In this document: one piece after another, positions 53,726-62,770 of the stretch
Layout: each line of letters opens with the position of its first letter
How positions within the stretch are numbered: position 1 is the first letter of the stretch
NCBI GenBank assembly: GCA_905479995.1
Contig: CAJQON010000037.1
Span: 29,489 to 93,488, forward strand
Origin: an uncultured Flavobacteriales bacterium
Lineage (GTDB): Bacteria; Bacteroidota; Bacteroidia; Flavobacteriales_E; Vicingaceae
Length of the DNA stretch: 64,000 bases
Direction: 5' to 3'
The notes under the pieces: generated by a model
Database searches by the model: none
What the model saw: only the letters and a program-made list of their open reading frames with translations
Told to the model about the DNA's origin: nothing
Position numbers and translations under genes: made by a program

Positions 53726-55335
53726 AAAACTCCATCTCATATCTAATTGCAAGTACAACATTATTATTGTTGCTCAATTCATGCGCGCAACAAACTGCAT
53801 TAACAGGTGGAGACAAAGACATTGAAGCTCCAAAAGAAGTAAACACCGAGCCATTAAATGGTTCAACTAATTTTGTGGAAAAACAAATTACTATAGAATT
53901 TAATGAGTTTATTCAGCTTAAAAATTTAAGCAGCCAATTAATCATTTCTCCCTTAATGGAAAATGAACCTGAGATAACGGTAAAGGGAAAAAGATTGGTG
54001 ATTAAATTAAAAGATACGCTAAACACTAACACCACATACAGCTTAAATTTTGGAAACTCAATTACCGACATAACCGAGTACAATGCTTTCCCTAATTATA
54101 AATATGTTTTTTCTACTGGAGCTTATCTCGATTCATTATCATATAGTGGTAGCGTTATTAATGCCAAAGATTTAGTTAATAAAGAAAATACATATGTGCT
54201 TTTATATAACCAGTTTGAAGATTCTGTTCCATTAAAAGAATTGCCAAGATACATAGCCATTACGGATAAAGAAGGTCATTTTTCGGTAACCAATATTGCT
54301 GCTGGCCAATACAAAGTATTTGCCATAAACGACATTAATAGCAATTACCTTTTTGATTTGCCTAATGAAGAAATTGGATTTAAAAAGGAATTAATTGACT
54401 TAAACGAAAGCAGCGAAGACAATAACATTTTCTTGTTTGAAGAAGAAACACAATTGCAATTTGTAGCTAAAACCAAGCATAAAAAATATGGCAAAATTAG
54501 CGTGCTTTTAAATGCACCAACTAAAGATTTAAAAATAACTCCTCTAAATAAAGCCTTCAATGATGAGCTAGAAAATTGGAGCACTTTAGAAATTAATAAA
54601 ACCGGTGACACCATTGACATTTGGTTATTGCCAAATATTGATATGGAAAACATTGTGTTGGAAATTAAAGATGGTATTGAAATAATTGACACCATTGACA
54701 TTACTTTAATAGATCCCAAAAAATTTAAAGACTCTACTTTAGTCGTTTCTACCAGTGCTGCCAAAAAGTTTGATTTAAACCAAAACCTACTTATTTCTAT
54801 TTCTCGTCCTTTTAAGCGTTATGAAGGTGATAGCGTTTTGCTTTATGAAGACAGTATTTTGATTCAACCTCAGTTGCCTTTTAATGATTTAAGCTTTAAA
54901 CAATTTGAGTTGTCGTACGATTTTAAGGAAAACACCCAATATAGCTTAGTAATACTCCCTAATGCTTTTGAAGATATTTATAAAATTACCAATGACACTA
55001 CAATTGTAAATTTTAAAACCAAAAAGCTATCGAATTATAGTATTATGAACCTGAGTATTGCTCCTAATTTTAGCGAAAACTACATTTTGCAACTGTACAA
55101 AGGTAACAAGATGGTGCGACAAGACTTTTATGCTGGCCACAAAACACTAAAATATGAGTACTTAAAACCTGGAAAATATGAGCTAAAACTAATTATTGAC
55201 AACAACAATGATCAAAAGTGGACTACTGGAAATTATTTAAACAACCAACAACCTGAAAAAGTTATTTTTTACGAAAAAGAAATTAAGCTTAAAGCCAATT
55301 GGGACAGCGACATTAGCTGGATCATTAAGGAATAG
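53722..55335 (+). CDS. Ig-like (Big_5) domain lipoprotein
   Basis: A 537-residue exported lipoprotein. The signal peptide ends in LLNSC (cysteine about residue 21). Residues 35-130 are a bacterial Ig-like domain (NTEPLNGSTNFVEKQITIEFNEFIQL), a family frequent in Bacteroidota, then a carboxypeptidase-regulatory-like section (about 145-215, GHFSVTNIAAGQYKVFAINDINSNY), and a long C-terminal part without known motifs. It starts with TTG at 53722, overlapping the fRMsr stop codon by four bases. It is probably held on the outer membrane; function unknown. Confidence 0.82.
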   Translation: MKNSISYLIASTTLLLLLNSCAQQTALTGGDKDIEAPKEVNTEPLNGSTNFVEKQITIEFNEFIQLKNLSSQLIISPLMENEPEITVKGKRLVIKLKDTLNTNTTYSLNFGNSITDITEYNAFPNYKYVFSTGAYLDSLSYSGSVINAKDLVNKENTYVLLYNQFEDSVPLKELPRYIAITDKEGHFSVTNIAAGQYKVFAINDINSNYLFDLPNEEIGFKKELIDLNESSEDNNIFLFEEETQLQFVAKTKHKKYGKISVLLNAPTKDLKITPLNKAFNDELENWSTLEINKTGDTIDIWLLPNIDMENIVLEIKDGIEIIDTIDITLIDPKKFKDSTLVVSTSAAKKFDLNQNLLISISRPFKRYEGDSVLLYEDSILIQPQLPFNDLSFKQFELSYDFKENTQYSLVILPNAFEDIYKITNDTTIVNFKTKKLSNYSIMNLSIAPNFSENYILQLYKGNKMVRQDFYAGHKTLKYEYLKPGKYELKLIIDNNNDQKWTTGNYLNNQQPEKVIFYEKEIKLKANWDSDISWIIKE

Positions 55336-55344
55336 CTAAAAGAA

Positions 55345-55445
55345 TGTCATTCCAACCAAACTGGAGAAATCTGAGTGAAAGATTTACAATCCACTAATTA
55401 AAATCAAGATCTCTCTGTTGCGCTATCGCTCCAATCGAAATGACA
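55345..55445. repeat. REP-like inverted-repeat element, second family
   Basis: TGTCATT at 55345-55351 and AATGACA at 55439-55445 bound a 101-base element with inner segments AGAAATCT and AGATCTCTC in opposing orientation. GTCATTTCGA-type elements of this kind are common dispersed palindromes. It has the same length as the element at 41088-41188. Confidence 0.6.
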
Positions 55446-55481
55446 GAACAAACAATTCCGACACCGATATTAAATGGACAA

Positions 55482-56276
55482 TTAAGGAGTGATTTTAAAC
55501 TCATCCGCATCCATTTCCACAGGAAATTTTGCTCTAAAATCATTCAATTCTTTTAAGGATAAGCTTCCTGTTTGAGTCATCTCAGCACTTTCTTTAAACG
55601 AACATATTTCCTCTCCTTTTGGATCAATTATCGCTGAATTACCAGAATAAGCAATTTCTTTTCCATCGTTACCAACTCGGTTAACACCAACTAAATAACA
55701 TTGATTTTCTATGGCTCGGGCTTCCAACAATTTACTCCAAGGAGCTTTCCGTGCTTCTGGCCAATTGGCAATGTAAATTAAACAATCGTAGGCAGTTTTT
55801 CCTTCGGCATCACTATTTCTACTCCATACCGGAAAACGTAAATCGTAACATACCAACGGGCAAATTCGCCAGCCTTTATAGTTTATGATTAATCGTTCTT
55901 GACCAGCACTAAAACTTTTGTCCTCATCGGCCATTCTAAAAAGGTGTCGTTTGTCATATGTAAAACATTCTCCATTAGGTTGAGACCAAACTAAGCGGTT
56001 GTAGTAATTCTCGTTTTCGGTAATAATTAAACTTCCTATGATAGCAGCGTTCGATTTCTTAGCCATTTCTTTCATCCAGGTCACTGTTTTTCCGTTCATG
56101 GTTTCAGCTAATTTTGCTGATTCCATGGAAAATCCTGTATTGAACATTTCGGGCAATACAATTAAATCTGTAGTTATTTCAATCGCACTTAGTTTCTGGG
56201 CAAACATTGCCAAATTTTGGTCAACATTTTCCCAATGTAAATTGGATTGGATAACTGTGATGGAGAGTTCATTCAT
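55482..56276 (-). CDS. Omega-amidase (carbon-nitrogen hydrolase, YafV-like)
   Basis: A 264-residue nitrilase-superfamily enzyme with the Glu-Lys-Cys triad E43 (LPEMFNTGF), K109 (YDKRHLFRM) and C143 (PLVCYDLRFPVW). The RHLFRM and GF(S)ME features fit the YafV/omega-amidase group that hydrolyses alpha-ketoglutaramate and alpha-ketosuccinamate. It follows the methionine aminotransferase gene by 20 bases in the same direction. Literature on this pair proposes that the aminotransferase uses glutamine to remake methionine from its keto acid and that the amidase removes the ketoglutaramate formed. The start at 56276 (MNEL) is preferred; an ATG two codons earlier is possible. Confidence 0.87.
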   Translation of the reverse strand: MNELSITVIQSNLHWENVDQNLAMFAQKLSAIEITTDLIVLPEMFNTGFSMESAKLAETMNGKTVTWMKEMAKKSNAAIIGSLIITENENYYNRLVWSQPNGECFTYDKRHLFRMADEDKSFSAGQERLIINYKGWRICPLVCYDLRFPVWSRNSDAEGKTAYDCLIYIANWPEARKAPWSKLLEARAIENQCYLVGVNRVGNDGKEIAYSGNSAIIDPKGEEICSFKESAEMTQTGSLSLKELNDFRAKFPVEMDADEFKITP

Positions 56277-56296
56277 GTCCATCAAAAATAAAGAAA

Positions 56297-57454
56297 TTAA
56301 ACGCGATTTAAAATCTCGGCAGCTTGCATCAATGTTTCTTCTTTTTTAGCCACACAGAAACGCAAAATCTTTTCGTCAACTTTTTGATGGTAAAAAACAG
56401 AAATAGGAATACCTGCCACTTTATGCTTTTTAGTAAGCTCAATTGCATAATCGGTATCGGCCATATCGGTAATGTTCTTATAACTTAACAATTGAAAGTA
56501 AGTTCCCGAAGATGGAATAATTTCAAAACGGGAATCTTTAATGAGTTTATTAAACAAGTCTCTTTTTTCTTGGTAAAAAGCATTGAGCTGCAAATAATTT
56601 TCCTCATTCTTTATGTATTCGGCCAAGGCATATTGCGTAGGATGATTTACACTAAAAACAATAAATTGATGCGCTTTTCTAAATTCGACCATTAGGTTTT
56701 TAGGTGCTAAACAGTAACCCACTTTCCAACCGGTATTGTGAAAAGTTTTTCCGAAAGAAGAAATAATAAATGAACGCTCTGCTAATCCAGGGAATTTTGC
56801 CGCACTTTGGTGCGCTTTACCATCAAAAATAATGTGTTCATAAACCTCATCGCTAATTAAAACGATATCCGTGTCAGAAACTATTTTTTCTAAGGCCAAC
56901 ATATCTTCTTCAGACAAAATGGTACCTGTAGGATTGTGAGGGGTATTAATGATAATCATTTTGGTTCGTTGGGTAATCAGTTTTTTTACCTGATCCCAAT
57001 TTACGCCATAAGTTGGTGCGTGCAATTGAACAAAAACGGTTTTTCCCCCATTTAATTCTATGGCTGGCTCATAACAATCGTAAGCTGGTGTAAAAATAAT
57101 TACTTCATCGCCCTCAGTAATCATTGCTGCTATAGCCGTATAAATAGCTTGAGTCGCTCCCGCAGTTACTGTTATTTCCGATTCAGGATGGTAATCTACT
57201 CCGTAAAGATTCTGTGTTTTTTTAGCAATCTCTTCTCTTAATGGCATTATTCCAGCCATTGGAGCATATTGATTGAGCCCTTTTTGCATGGCCTCATTTA
57301 CCAAGTTTGATAATGTTGCTGAACTTGGAAAATCTGGAAATCCTTGAGATAAGTTAATGGCATTTTGCTCGTTTGCCAATTGACTCATTACCGTAAAAAT
57401 TGTCGTTCCCACTTTAGGGAGCTTCGACTTTATAGCATTGGGGTAGTCATTCAT
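56297..57454 (-). CDS. Methionine/glutamine aminotransferase (YbdL-like)
   Basis: A 385-residue class I aminotransferase, fold type I, with PLP lysine K236 (SFGKTFHNTGWKVGY), the NTPHNPTG motif (about 170-177) and the SDEVYEH motif. It fits the methionine-type group (YbdL/glutamine transaminase K-like), not aspartate aminotransferase. Its likely reaction is transfer of an amino group from glutamine to 4-methylthio-2-oxobutanoate. It is the first gene of a two-gene unit with the omega-amidase. Confidence 0.87.
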   Translation of the reverse strand: MNDYPNAIKSKLPKVGTTIFTVMSQLANEQNAINLSQGFPDFPSSATLSNLVNEAMQKGLNQYAPMAGIMPLREEIAKKTQNLYGVDYHPESEITVTAGATQAIYTAIAAMITEGDEVIIFTPAYDCYEPAIELNGGKTVFVQLHAPTYGVNWDQVKKLITQRTKMIIINTPHNPTGTILSEEDMLALEKIVSDTDIVLISDEVYEHIIFDGKAHQSAAKFPGLAERSFIISSFGKTFHNTGWKVGYCLAPKNLMVEFRKAHQFIVFSVNHPTQYALAEYIKNEENYLQLNAFYQEKRDLFNKLIKDSRFEIIPSSGTYFQLLSYKNITDMADTDYAIELTKKHKVAGIPISVFYHQKVDEKILRFCVAKKEETLMQAAEILNRV

Positions 57455-57519
57455 GTATTATAGGAATTCCGTTGATTTTTTAAAGACGGCAAATGTAACA
57501 AAAGAGTTGCGATTAAACT

Positions 57520-57993
57520 TTAAAATAAGCCTTCAGTTTTCTGATTTTCGTAACCTTCGTCTACCAACAATACAGAACCGTCTGCTGCACTTACCGCCAG
57601 CTCATCGCAACGCTCATTGTAAAGATTACCAGCATGGCCTTTTACCCATGTAAACTTGATGTTGTGTTTGGGATAAATTAAAAGAAATCGTTTCCAGAGG
57701 TCAATGTTCTTTTTGCCTTTAAAGCCTTTTTTTTGCCATCCAAATACCCATTTCTTTTCTACAGAATCTACTACATATTTAGAATCTGAAATCACTTCAA
57801 CTTCAGCTCCGGGAGTTTTAATTGTTTCTAATGCAACAATAACACTCATCAATTCCATTCTATTATTGGTGGTATCTCTAAACCCTTCCGAAAGTTCTTT
57901 TTTATGCTTGCCACTCATCATTACAACTCCATAACCTCCATTTCCAGGGTTTCCCTTAGCCGATCCATCTGTATAAATTGTAATTTTCCCCAT
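57520..57993 (-). CDS. rnhA: Ribonuclease HI
   Basis: A 157-residue RNase H1. The four catalytic acidic residues are D9 (YTDGSAKGNPG), E47 (NRMELMSV), D70 (ISDSKYV) and D130 (ERCDELA). The GWQKKG basic handle region is present. It removes RNA from RNA-DNA hybrids. It lies 65 bases from the aminotransferase gene and 26 bases from the DUF389 gene, all leftward, and may be cotranscribed. Confidence 0.95.
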   Translation of the reverse strand: MGKITIYTDGSAKGNPGNGGYGVVMMSGKHKKELSEGFRDTTNNRMELMSVIVALETIKTPGAEVEVISDSKYVVDSVEKKWVFGWQKKGFKGKKNIDLWKRFLLIYPKHNIKFTWVKGHAGNLYNERCDELAVSAADGSVLLVDEGYENQKTEGLF

Positions 57994-58019
57994 TCTCTAT
58001 CCTGCGTTAATTTTGGTGT

Positions 58020-59459
58020 TTAATAATTGATCACTTTAACTTTTTTGTTGTTTAAGCGAACTTTTAACCATTTTGAAATGGCTGCTTTTTCAGCGGAGAT
58101 GACCTCTTCTTCTATCCCTAATTTCCACTTAATGTAGAACACTGGGTTAGTATCTTGTCTGGTTTTAAAATTGGTTACTACCGTCTTTCCATAAGCCATG
58201 TTAGCAACATTAGGATATTGCACGCTCATTTCATTTTTTACTGCCGTAAATGGAATGGTATCCGCTCTAAATTTCAACAATTCATCTTCTAAAAACTCAA
58301 TTTTGGCGTCTTTATCGTGAAGCATTGTTTCATTTTTTTCATAAATTTCTTCTAAAATTCCTGATTTCACCTCTGCACTTAGCTTCCCTGCAATTTCATC
58401 GGTTTTGTCTTTAGACTGATACACCTTAAGCGTAGTATTTTCAAGTTCGTAGTCGTTTAATTTTTTAGTGATTGCGGTTTCTTCTTTGGTAGAAATTATT
58501 TCTCCAATTAAGTAAACTTCAATTAAAGAGAGTGTATCTTTTTTGTTATAAGTAATCTTTTTATTGATTACGTCTGTCCCTTCAAATTCAAAATTTTCTG
58601 AAACAAAGCGGTCGGCATTGTTTTCAAAAATGCTTTCTTGAATGGTGTTCCAAAAGGTAATACCACTCGGCACAACAATTAGCAAAGAAATAATAAAGAT
58701 ATAACGTTTTACTTTTTTCTGCTTTTCGAGGTTCATATAGGTGGCCAACGGAAATTTTAGATATTTAACAATTAGCCAAGTTGAGAGGGCAATAAATACC
58801 GAGTTAATTAAAAAGAGGTAGATGGCACCAAAAAAGAAATCCCAATTGGCATTGGCCAAGCCATAACCTGCAGCACAAAGTGGTGGCATTAAGGCAGTAG
58901 CAATTGCAACTCCAAAAATTACACTTGCCACAGTTCCTTTTTGTGTTTTGGCTACAATTAATGCGATTCCACTAAATATAGCAATTAAAACGTCTAAAAG
59001 GTTGGGTCTTGTTCGGGCAATAAGCTCCGACTGCACTTCTCCAAAAGGAGTGAGTAAAAAGTAAATGGCCGAAATAATAACACTTATTAAGGCTGCTGTT
59101 CCTAAACTTTTTAAGGAACGGATGAGCATTTTAAAGTCGTTAATGCCAACAGATAGACCTACTCCAACAATTGGTCCCATTAACGGAGATATTAACATAG
59201 CTCCTATAATAACGGCTGTTGAATTTACATTTAAACCAATGGAAGCAATGACAATAGATGCTCCTAAAATCCATACATTAACACCTTTAAAATCAATGTC
59301 TTTTTTTATAGCATCTACAGATCCATGGTAATCTACCTCATCTCTAATGTTTACCAATTCTTTCAGGTAAACAATAAGTGATTTTAAAAAGGCCGAGAAG
59401 CTAAACTTTAGCTCATCTTTTATTTGTTCTTCTTCATTATTCTGCAACTCTTCTGCCAT
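58020..59459 (-). CDS. DUF389 membrane protein with C-terminal soluble domain
   Basis: A 479-residue protein. Residues 60-255 contain about six membrane helices with the DUF389 signature AVIIGAMLISPLMGPIVGVG and SVIFGVAIATALMPPLCAAGYG. A further helix occurs near 255-272, and the remaining 200 residues are soluble and charged with no recognised domain. The family is of unknown function. It starts one base after the stop of the SpoIIE-type sensor gene, suggesting joint expression. Confidence 0.85.
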   Translation of the reverse strand: MAEELQNNEEEQIKDELKFSFSAFLKSLIVYLKELVNIRDEVDYHGSVDAIKKDIDFKGVNVWILGASIVIASIGLNVNSTAVIIGAMLISPLMGPIVGVGLSVGINDFKMLIRSLKSLGTAALISVIISAIYFLLTPFGEVQSELIARTRPNLLDVLIAIFSGIALIVAKTQKGTVASVIFGVAIATALMPPLCAAGYGLANANWDFFFGAIYLFLINSVFIALSTWLIVKYLKFPLATYMNLEKQKKVKRYIFIISLLIVVPSGITFWNTIQESIFENNADRFVSENFEFEGTDVINKKITYNKKDTLSLIEVYLIGEIISTKEETAITKKLNDYELENTTLKVYQSKDKTDEIAGKLSAEVKSGILEEIYEKNETMLHDKDAKIEFLEDELLKFRADTIPFTAVKNEMSVQYPNVANMAYGKTVVTNFKTRQDTNPVFYIKWKLGIEEEVISAEKAAISKWLKVRLNNKKVKVINY

Positions 59460-59460
59460 A

Positions 59461-62400
59461 TTAAGGTATTTTTATGCCTGTTATCAAAACGTCATCTATT
59501 TGTTCGTTTAATCCTCGCCAGTTTTCAAAAGCAGTATTAATTGCTTTAGCTTGCTTGACCATTGGTTGGCTATTTATTTCTATTAGCAACTGTTTTAAAC
59601 GCTCTCTTTTAAATTTTTTATTTTTTTCGCCACCAAACTGATCGGTAACACCATCGGTAAACATATACAGTTGGTCGCCAGATTGCAACTGAATTTGTTC
59701 TCCTTTAAATACTTTAATTTGATTAAATCCACCACCTATTGAACACCTATTTCCTTTGTAAACTACTATTTCATTGTTTCGCAATAAGTACAATGGCCTA
59801 AATGCTCCGGAGTAATGACATACCATGTCTTTTAGGTTTACTCCAATTAAGGCAATGTCCATCCCATCCATTATACTAGCTCCTTCATCATGGCTTTGTT
59901 GTAAGGTTTTTTGAAGTTCTAAATCCAACTTAGTTAAAGCCGTTTCACAAGTAGTTACTTCATCTTCTTCTAATATTTTATTGAGTAATGTTGTTCCTAT
60001 CATACTCATAAAAGCTCCCGGTACACCATGGCCTGTACAATCGGCACAAGCCATTAAAAAGAAATCGCCTACTTTTTCATACCAATAAAAATCTCCACTA
60101 ACTATATCTCTTGGTTTGTATAATACAAAGGCTTCTTTAAATTCGGCATATAACGTTTCATCGGAGGGTAAGATGGCTTCTTGGATGCGTTCAGCATATT
60201 TAATGCTATCCATTACATCTTTATTTCTTTCGGCTAGTTCACCGTGCATTTCTTCTACCAGCACTTTTTGTTGTTCTACTTTTTCTTTTTCTTTCACAAT
60301 GTCTTTGGTTCGAGCTTTAACAAGGTGTTCGAGTTGTTTTTTAGCTTGCTGCAAACGGTAAGTCGCAATTCTAATTATACTATACACTAAACCAATAAAT
60401 AAGAGTACGTATATAAAGTAAGCCAATCCGGTGCGGTACCATGGCGCTAAAATAACAAACACAAACTGGTCTTCGGTACTAATTTGATGATACACATTTT
60501 TTGCTCTAACCCTAAAGGTATATTCGTTTTCGTGCAAAAAGTTGTATTCTTTGGTATTAAGTGTAGTCCATTCCGACCAATCTTCATCATGGCCTTCTAA
60601 TAGGTATTGATAATATATTTCATCTTCGTTGCTATAGGTTGCTGCCGAAAAAATAAAAGATGTGGCGTTTTGGTTAAAGTTAAATTCGGGTATATCTGTA
60701 ATATTATCACTACCATAAGTAATAACAGAATCTCCTTTAAGGGAAACTCGCCTAATATTTACATGGTAATCGTTACGGCTATTAAGGTCTTTGTTGTAAT
60801 CGTAACGAACAATACCTTCTCCACCATAAAACCAAACTATACCATTGTCTTCTATATAAGGTGCACGAGTGTGGCTAATTTTTTCTTTAACTCTTGTAAA
60901 CGGATCCGATTTCATTCGGTAACTCCCATCTTCATTTTTGAGCGCAACAAACAACCCTACTTTCCCTCCAGTATGAAAATGAATCCATAGGTTTCCATTT
61001 TTATCTTCCTCCAATTCCTTAATCAAATAATCTTCAGGAAGGTCGGTAATATTAATAGCATTACTATGTTCTAACTCATCATTATCGTTAATAGTTAGTA
61101 AGCCTCCGCTATAGGAAAAGAAGAGTTGGTTGTTAAAACTAATAATTTGCTCGGAGGCTAACTTTTCGCCATAGTCATACTTTTTAACCGTGAGCGGATA
61201 ACCGTTTTCTTTATTAAACGAAGTGTTATCTACTTTAAAAATGTAATCATAAGCAGTACCAACCCAAAGGTTACCATGTTTATCTTCGGCTAAATCGTGT
61301 GATTCAATATTAAAGTCCTTAAATCTAGTCACTACTTTCAATTCTCCATCGGGCATTTGTTCAAGTAGAGATATTCCATTTTTGAGGGCAAGAAATATTT
61401 GCTTGGGATTTTTTTTAGATCGAAGCATGTTAAACACTGCATCGCCTCCAAGCGAATGTATTCGTCTCAATTTTTTGTCTTTCAATTCAAAAACACCGTC
61501 ACTACCTACAAGTAGTTTACCGTCAACTTCTAAAAACGACCAAAACTGATCGTCTGCACCTTCAATTTGTTTAAATCGCTTAGCATAATCTTTCTCTTTT
61601 TTATCTAAATAGAAAATTCCATTACCGGTAGCAATGTAGAACTCATCTTTAAACCGAACGGCTGCTCGGCAATAACCCTTTATTCCGTTTTCACGAGAAA
61701 AGGCTGTTAACGGCAAGTTAAAATCTACGTAAGAAATTCCCATGGAAGTACCTGCCCAAACTGCCCCATCATTGTCTTTAAACAAATACTTAATGTTATT
61801 GCTTTGCAATCCATTATCTATGGTTTCATGGGCTACCAATTGCCCCTTTCGGTTTACAATAAAAATTCCATTGTTAAGAGTGCCTATCATGTATTCGCCC
61901 GTTTCGGACATGGCTCCGTGGTATACCCGAGCATCTTTTATGGCTTGGTTCACTTCGTTTTCAAATGGTACTATAACACCTGTTTTAATGTTGTGTAATT
62001 CTAGTCCTTCATTTCTGGTAGCTACCACAACATGGTCATCATCATAGGGTAAAATAGAAAATATAGTTTTTTTAATGTAATGCTCCCCTCCTGGTACCGG
62101 CACAAAACCACCATGCTTAAATACATGAAGTCCTGCTTTAATTCTAACCAAGTATAAGTTTTTATTGGTATAAAAGCCTAAGTGAGCCGTAATGTCATCG
62201 TACTCGTGCACTGTAAATTTGCTATTGTGCCATTGAAATACGCGTGCAAAAGAAAAGAAAAATACTCCTTTTTCGGTAACATAAGTATTCCAAACATCGG
62301 CAAAGTCTTTATACTTTTCTTCAAGGCGTTGACTTAAAGAAACGTATTGCATTAGGCCCATGGAGTCTTTCTGCAAATACCCAAATTCGCCTTTCCCACC

Positions 62401-62688
62401 CACGTAAACTTTTCCTAATGAATCGGCATCTAACGACCGAGCAGTGGTGCCGTTGGCAACTTTAATGGTTCGCCAGTTGGTACCATCAAACTGTTGTACT
62501 CCGCCAGAAGTACCAAAGTACATTAGGCCCTTTTTATCTTGAGTAATGTCCCAAACTGTAGCTGTTTTTTTGTGCTTTTTGGTATCGAAGTTTTTAACGT
62601 ATGGATTGCCCAATTCAGACTGTGCCTGAAGCAACATTCCAGAAAAACAAACAAGCAAAAGAAGGAATATGTGAGGCAATTTAAACAT
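59461..62688 (-). CDS. Sensor protein with beta-propeller, Y_Y_Y domain and SpoIIE phosphatase
   Basis: A 1075-residue transmembrane regulator. Signal peptide 1-22, then a two-component-regulator-type beta-propeller (about 40-650, repeated GxxYFGTSGGVxxFDG and NLWVGT motifs), then a Y_Y_Y domain (about 670-745, EDEIYYQYLLEGHDEDWSEWT), a membrane helix (about 755-778), a coiled coil (785-835) and a PP2C/SpoIIE phosphatase (about 850-1075; SGDFYWYEKVGD, CADCTGHGVPGAFMS, TDGVTDQFGG). Ligand binding outside would control serine/threonine dephosphorylation inside, probably of an anti-sigma antagonist. No such partner gene is near. It differs from hybrid two-component systems in lacking a kinase. 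Confidence 0.9.
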   Translation of the reverse strand: MFKLPHIFLLLLVCFSGMLLQAQSELGNPYVKNFDTKKHKKTATVWDITQDKKGLMYFGTSGGVQQFDGTNWRTIKVANGTTARSLDADSLGKVYVGGKGEFGYLQKDSMGLMQYVSLSQRLEEKYKDFADVWNTYVTEKGVFFFSFARVFQWHNSKFTVHEYDDITAHLGFYTNKNLYLVRIKAGLHVFKHGGFVPVPGGEHYIKKTIFSILPYDDDHVVVATRNEGLELHNIKTGVIVPFENEVNQAIKDARVYHGAMSETGEYMIGTLNNGIFIVNRKGQLVAHETIDNGLQSNNIKYLFKDNDGAVWAGTSMGISYVDFNLPLTAFSRENGIKGYCRAAVRFKDEFYIATGNGIFYLDKKEKDYAKRFKQIEGADDQFWSFLEVDGKLLVGSDGVFELKDKKLRRIHSLGGDAVFNMLRSKKNPKQIFLALKNGISLLEQMPDGELKVVTRFKDFNIESHDLAEDKHGNLWVGTAYDYIFKVDNTSFNKENGYPLTVKKYDYGEKLASEQIISFNNQLFFSYSGGLLTINDNDELEHSNAINITDLPEDYLIKELEEDKNGNLWIHFHTGGKVGLFVALKNEDGSYRMKSDPFTRVKEKISHTRAPYIEDNGIVWFYGGEGIVRYDYNKDLNSRNDYHVNIRRVSLKGDSVITYGSDNITDIPEFNFNQNATSFIFSAATYSNEDEIYYQYLLEGHDEDWSEWTTLNTKEYNFLHENEYTFRVRAKNVYHQISTEDQFVFVILAPWYRTGLAYFIYVLLFIGLVYSIIRIATYRLQQAKKQLEHLVKARTKDIVKEKEKVEQQKVLVEEMHGELAERNKDVMDSIKYAERIQEAILPSDETLYAEFKEAFVLYKPRDIVSGDFYWYEKVGDFFLMACADCTGHGVPGAFMSMIGTTLLNKILEEDEVTTCETALTKLDLELQKTLQQSHDEGASIMDGMDIALIGVNLKDMVCHYSGAFRPLYLLRNNEIVVYKGNRCSIGGGFNQIKVFKGEQIQLQSGDQLYMFTDGVTDQFGGEKNKKFKRERLKQLLIEINSQPMVKQAKAINTAFENWRGLNEQIDDVLITGIKIP

Positions 62689-62770
62689 GGTGCATTGCGA
62701 ATTTACAATTTCAAATCCTTAAATGCAGGCTATTTTTTATATTTTTACTGCCCAATAACATTATGTCACT

